A stretch of DNA of 64,000 nucleotides from positions 1-64,000 of the forward strand of contig NZ_JAHFVL010000003.1 in NCBI RefSeq assembly GCF_018599185.1, in the 5' to 3' direction. Of the stretch, positions 62,805-64,000 are shown one piece after another. Made by a program: the position numbers and the translations under genes. The notes under the pieces were generated by a model. It ran no database searches. It saw only the letters and a program-made list of their open reading frames with translations, and was not told the origin of the DNA. Numbering within the stretch: position 1 is the stretch's first letter; each line of letters begins with the position of its first letter. Source of the DNA: Rhodanobacter sp. LX-99. Lineage in GTDB: Bacteria > Pseudomonadota > Gammaproteobacteria > Xanthomonadales > Rhodanobacteraceae.

Positions 62805-62820
62805 AGCAAACCGCGTGCCA
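62805..62820 (-). promoter_or_regulatory. Sigma-54 (RpoN) promoter of the fliLMNOPQR operon
   Basis: TGGCACGCGGTTTGCT matches the -24/-12 consensus TGGCACG-N4-TTGCW without a mismatch. Transcription is expected near 62794, about 50 bases before the fliL ATG. It fits the xanthomonad scheme in which RpoN with a FleQ-type activator runs class II/III flagellar genes. Confidence 0.85.
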
Positions 62821-63030
62821 TCGTCGGAATGCCTTGCTGCAGCTCGATCCGCGGCGGTTGCCGCAGGCTTGCGGCGCTTTCTTGACGCCTGCCAAGGCGT
62901 CGCCGCGACGCGATCACGGCGGGCCTTCCATCAGCGCGAGATCGTCTCCCGCCCCGCCGGCGCGGGAACAGGAAACGACGGGCCACGGGGCCACGCCACG
63001 CATGCCGGCGGCGAGGTATTCCGTGCGGAC

Positions 63031-64000
63031 TCAGGCGAACGCGTCGAGCAGGCCGACCTTGCCCAGCGACACGGGCGAGCCGCCATGCACATCGCCGATC
63101 TCGTCCACCGCGGTCGTGCCGCCATCTCCGGCGTGGCCGCGGCGGTCGCCGCGACCGTGCTGGCCGACTTCGGTGTGGCCGAGCGAAAGGCCGTGCCGCG
63201 CCAGCATCTGGTCCAGCTGCGGCAGGCTCTGCTGCACGGCCGAGACCGCCGCGGGGTGTTGCGCGCTGAACACCACGTCGACACGCCCCTGCGTCACGCT
63301 GACGTTTACGTCGAGCGAGCCCAGTTCCTCGGGGTGCAAGCGGATCCGCGCCTGCTTGATGTCCTGCCCGCCCAGCCAGGCCACCTGCTGGCCCAGGTCC
63401 TGGGCGAACGACTGGCTCCCCAGCGGCGAGGGCAATTGCAGCTGATGCACTGCCACCGGCGCGGCGGCAGCGGGAGGAGCCGACAGCGCCGCCAGCCCCC
63501 GCCGCTCCGATGAATCCTTGTCGGCAGCGGTCGACGCCGGCAGTGCGGCATGGGCCATCGCCAGCATGCTGGCCGCCACCGGCACGGTGTTGGCGGGTGC
63601 GGCGGCCGGGCTGCCTGTTGCACCGAGCTGGAGCACGGCGGCAGCCCTCGCGTCGCTGGCCACGGTCTTGCCCGCCTGCGCCAGCGCTCCGGCGACTGCC
63701 CCGGCGCCGCCGGCGACAGGCGGCAAGCCCGCGACCGACGATCCCAGCAGGACGAGCATGGCACCTGCCATGGCGGAGGCCGGCTGGTCGTCCGGTTCGC
63801 TCTTGTCCGCCTTGGCCGCCGGCTCGCCCGTCGTCGGCACGATTGCCTCGGCAGCTTGCGCGGTTGCCACAGCTGCCGGTGGCGGCGCCGGCACGGCAGC
63901 CGGATTGGCCGGTATCGTGGAATCCGCTGGCGGATCGAGCGGCGGCGGCGCTGCCGGCAGGTGCTTGCGGCCATCCTGATCGTTCGGCGCGCCGTTCGTG
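63031..64000 (-). CDS. fliK: Flagellar hook-length control protein FliK, C-terminal part
   Basis: The frame is open to the window edge, so the N-terminus lies outside. The visible 322 residues have a long Ala/Pro-rich, probably disordered ruler segment. The FliK-C domain follows (LGQQVAWLGGQDIKQARIRL region, HPEELGSLDVNVSVTQGRVDVVF, ARHGLSLG) and the tail is Gly/His-rich. It measures the hook and switches export specificity with FlhB. It ends 286 bp upstream of fliL. Confidence 0.88.
   Translation of the reverse strand, partial: TNGAPNDQDGRKHLPAAPPPLDPPADSTIPANPAAVPAPPPAAVATAQAAEAIVPTTGEPAAKADKSEPDDQPASAMAGAMLVLLGSSVAGLPPVAGGAGAVAGALAQAGKTVASDARAAAVLQLGATGSPAAAPANTVPVAASMLAMAHAALPASTAADKDSSERRGLAALSAPPAAAAPVAVHQLQLPSPLGSQSFAQDLGQQVAWLGGQDIKQARIRLHPEELGSLDVNVSVTQGRVDVVFSAQHPAAVSAVQQSLPQLDQMLARHGLSLGHTEVGQHGRGDRRGHAGDGGTTAVDEIGDVHGGSPVSLGKVGLLDAFA

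Noticed and set aside
62746..63030. A gene in the fliK-fliL gap
   Set aside because: The gap of 285 bp holds the sigma-54 promoter and GC-rich hairpins; frames there are shadow-like and lack a plausible start.

Overview
The window is GC-rich gammaproteobacterial chromosome, almost certainly from the Rhodanobacteraceae (order Xanthomonadales). The protein content (DUF1631, DUF3301, a PA1464/DUF2802-type flagellar locus, GGGATTC heptamer repeats) fits that group. A copper nitrite reductase beside an FNR-type regulator makes a denitrifying Rhodanobacter-like organism the best guess. The genus is an inference from gene content, not a database result.

From 1 to about 34.9 kb the window is mostly housekeeping. 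It holds the 5' end of nirK with an FNR/DNR-type box, fnr, tRNA-Asn, ppnN, a very large Oar-like TonB-dependent receptor, an OlsF-like acyltransferase fusion, marC, a short-chain dehydrogenase coupled to grxD, sodB, purEK, a Trm112 protein, DUF1631-nadC-DUF3301, the sspAB and petABC (cytochrome bc1) pair, a DegS-like protease, a lytic transglycosylase, and miaB-GNAT. A TetR-HlyD-ABC export operon follows, then ybeZ-ybeY-corC. Immediately downstream of corC, where E. coli carries lnt, is a DUF4105 (Lnb-type) membrane protein, followed by corA, a NUDIX hydrolase and a small secreted protein that has its own candidate flagellar sigma-28 promoter.

From 34.9 to 64 kb the window is one motility and chemotaxis region. 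The first block (minus strand, 44.3 down to 35.0 kb) is STAS-cheY-cheA-cheW-mcp-cheR-cheD-cheB-mcp-STAS, driven by a near-perfect sigma-28 promoter. Its core order cheY-cheA-cheW-receptor-cheR-cheD-cheB matches the P. aeruginosa che2 cluster, and its receptor ends in a CheR-docking xWxxF pentapeptide. A divergent pair encodes a FliK-like protein and a free-standing FlhB C-terminal domain. The second block (minus strand, from 64 kb down to 45.9 kb) is the flagellar export, basal body and regulatory operon: fliK, fliL-M-N-O-P-Q-R, flhB-A, flhF-G, fliA, cheY-cheZ-cheA, motC-motD, cheW, DUF2802. A textbook sigma-54 promoter lies before fliL. This block resembles the P. aeruginosa che1 locus, but cheB and the ParC/ParP-like genes are absent.

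The most unusual object is a 758 bp, nearly fully palindromic non-coding element between fliP and fliQ, genes that normally abut. It has REP-like ends, two 15-bp perfect stems near its termini, and an internal array of hairpins that nearly all share a three-base TCC/GGA loop while their stems differ in sequence. It sits inside the flagellar operon. Heptanucleotide GGGATTC repeats also sit between flhA and flhF, and inside fliO, where they are translated.
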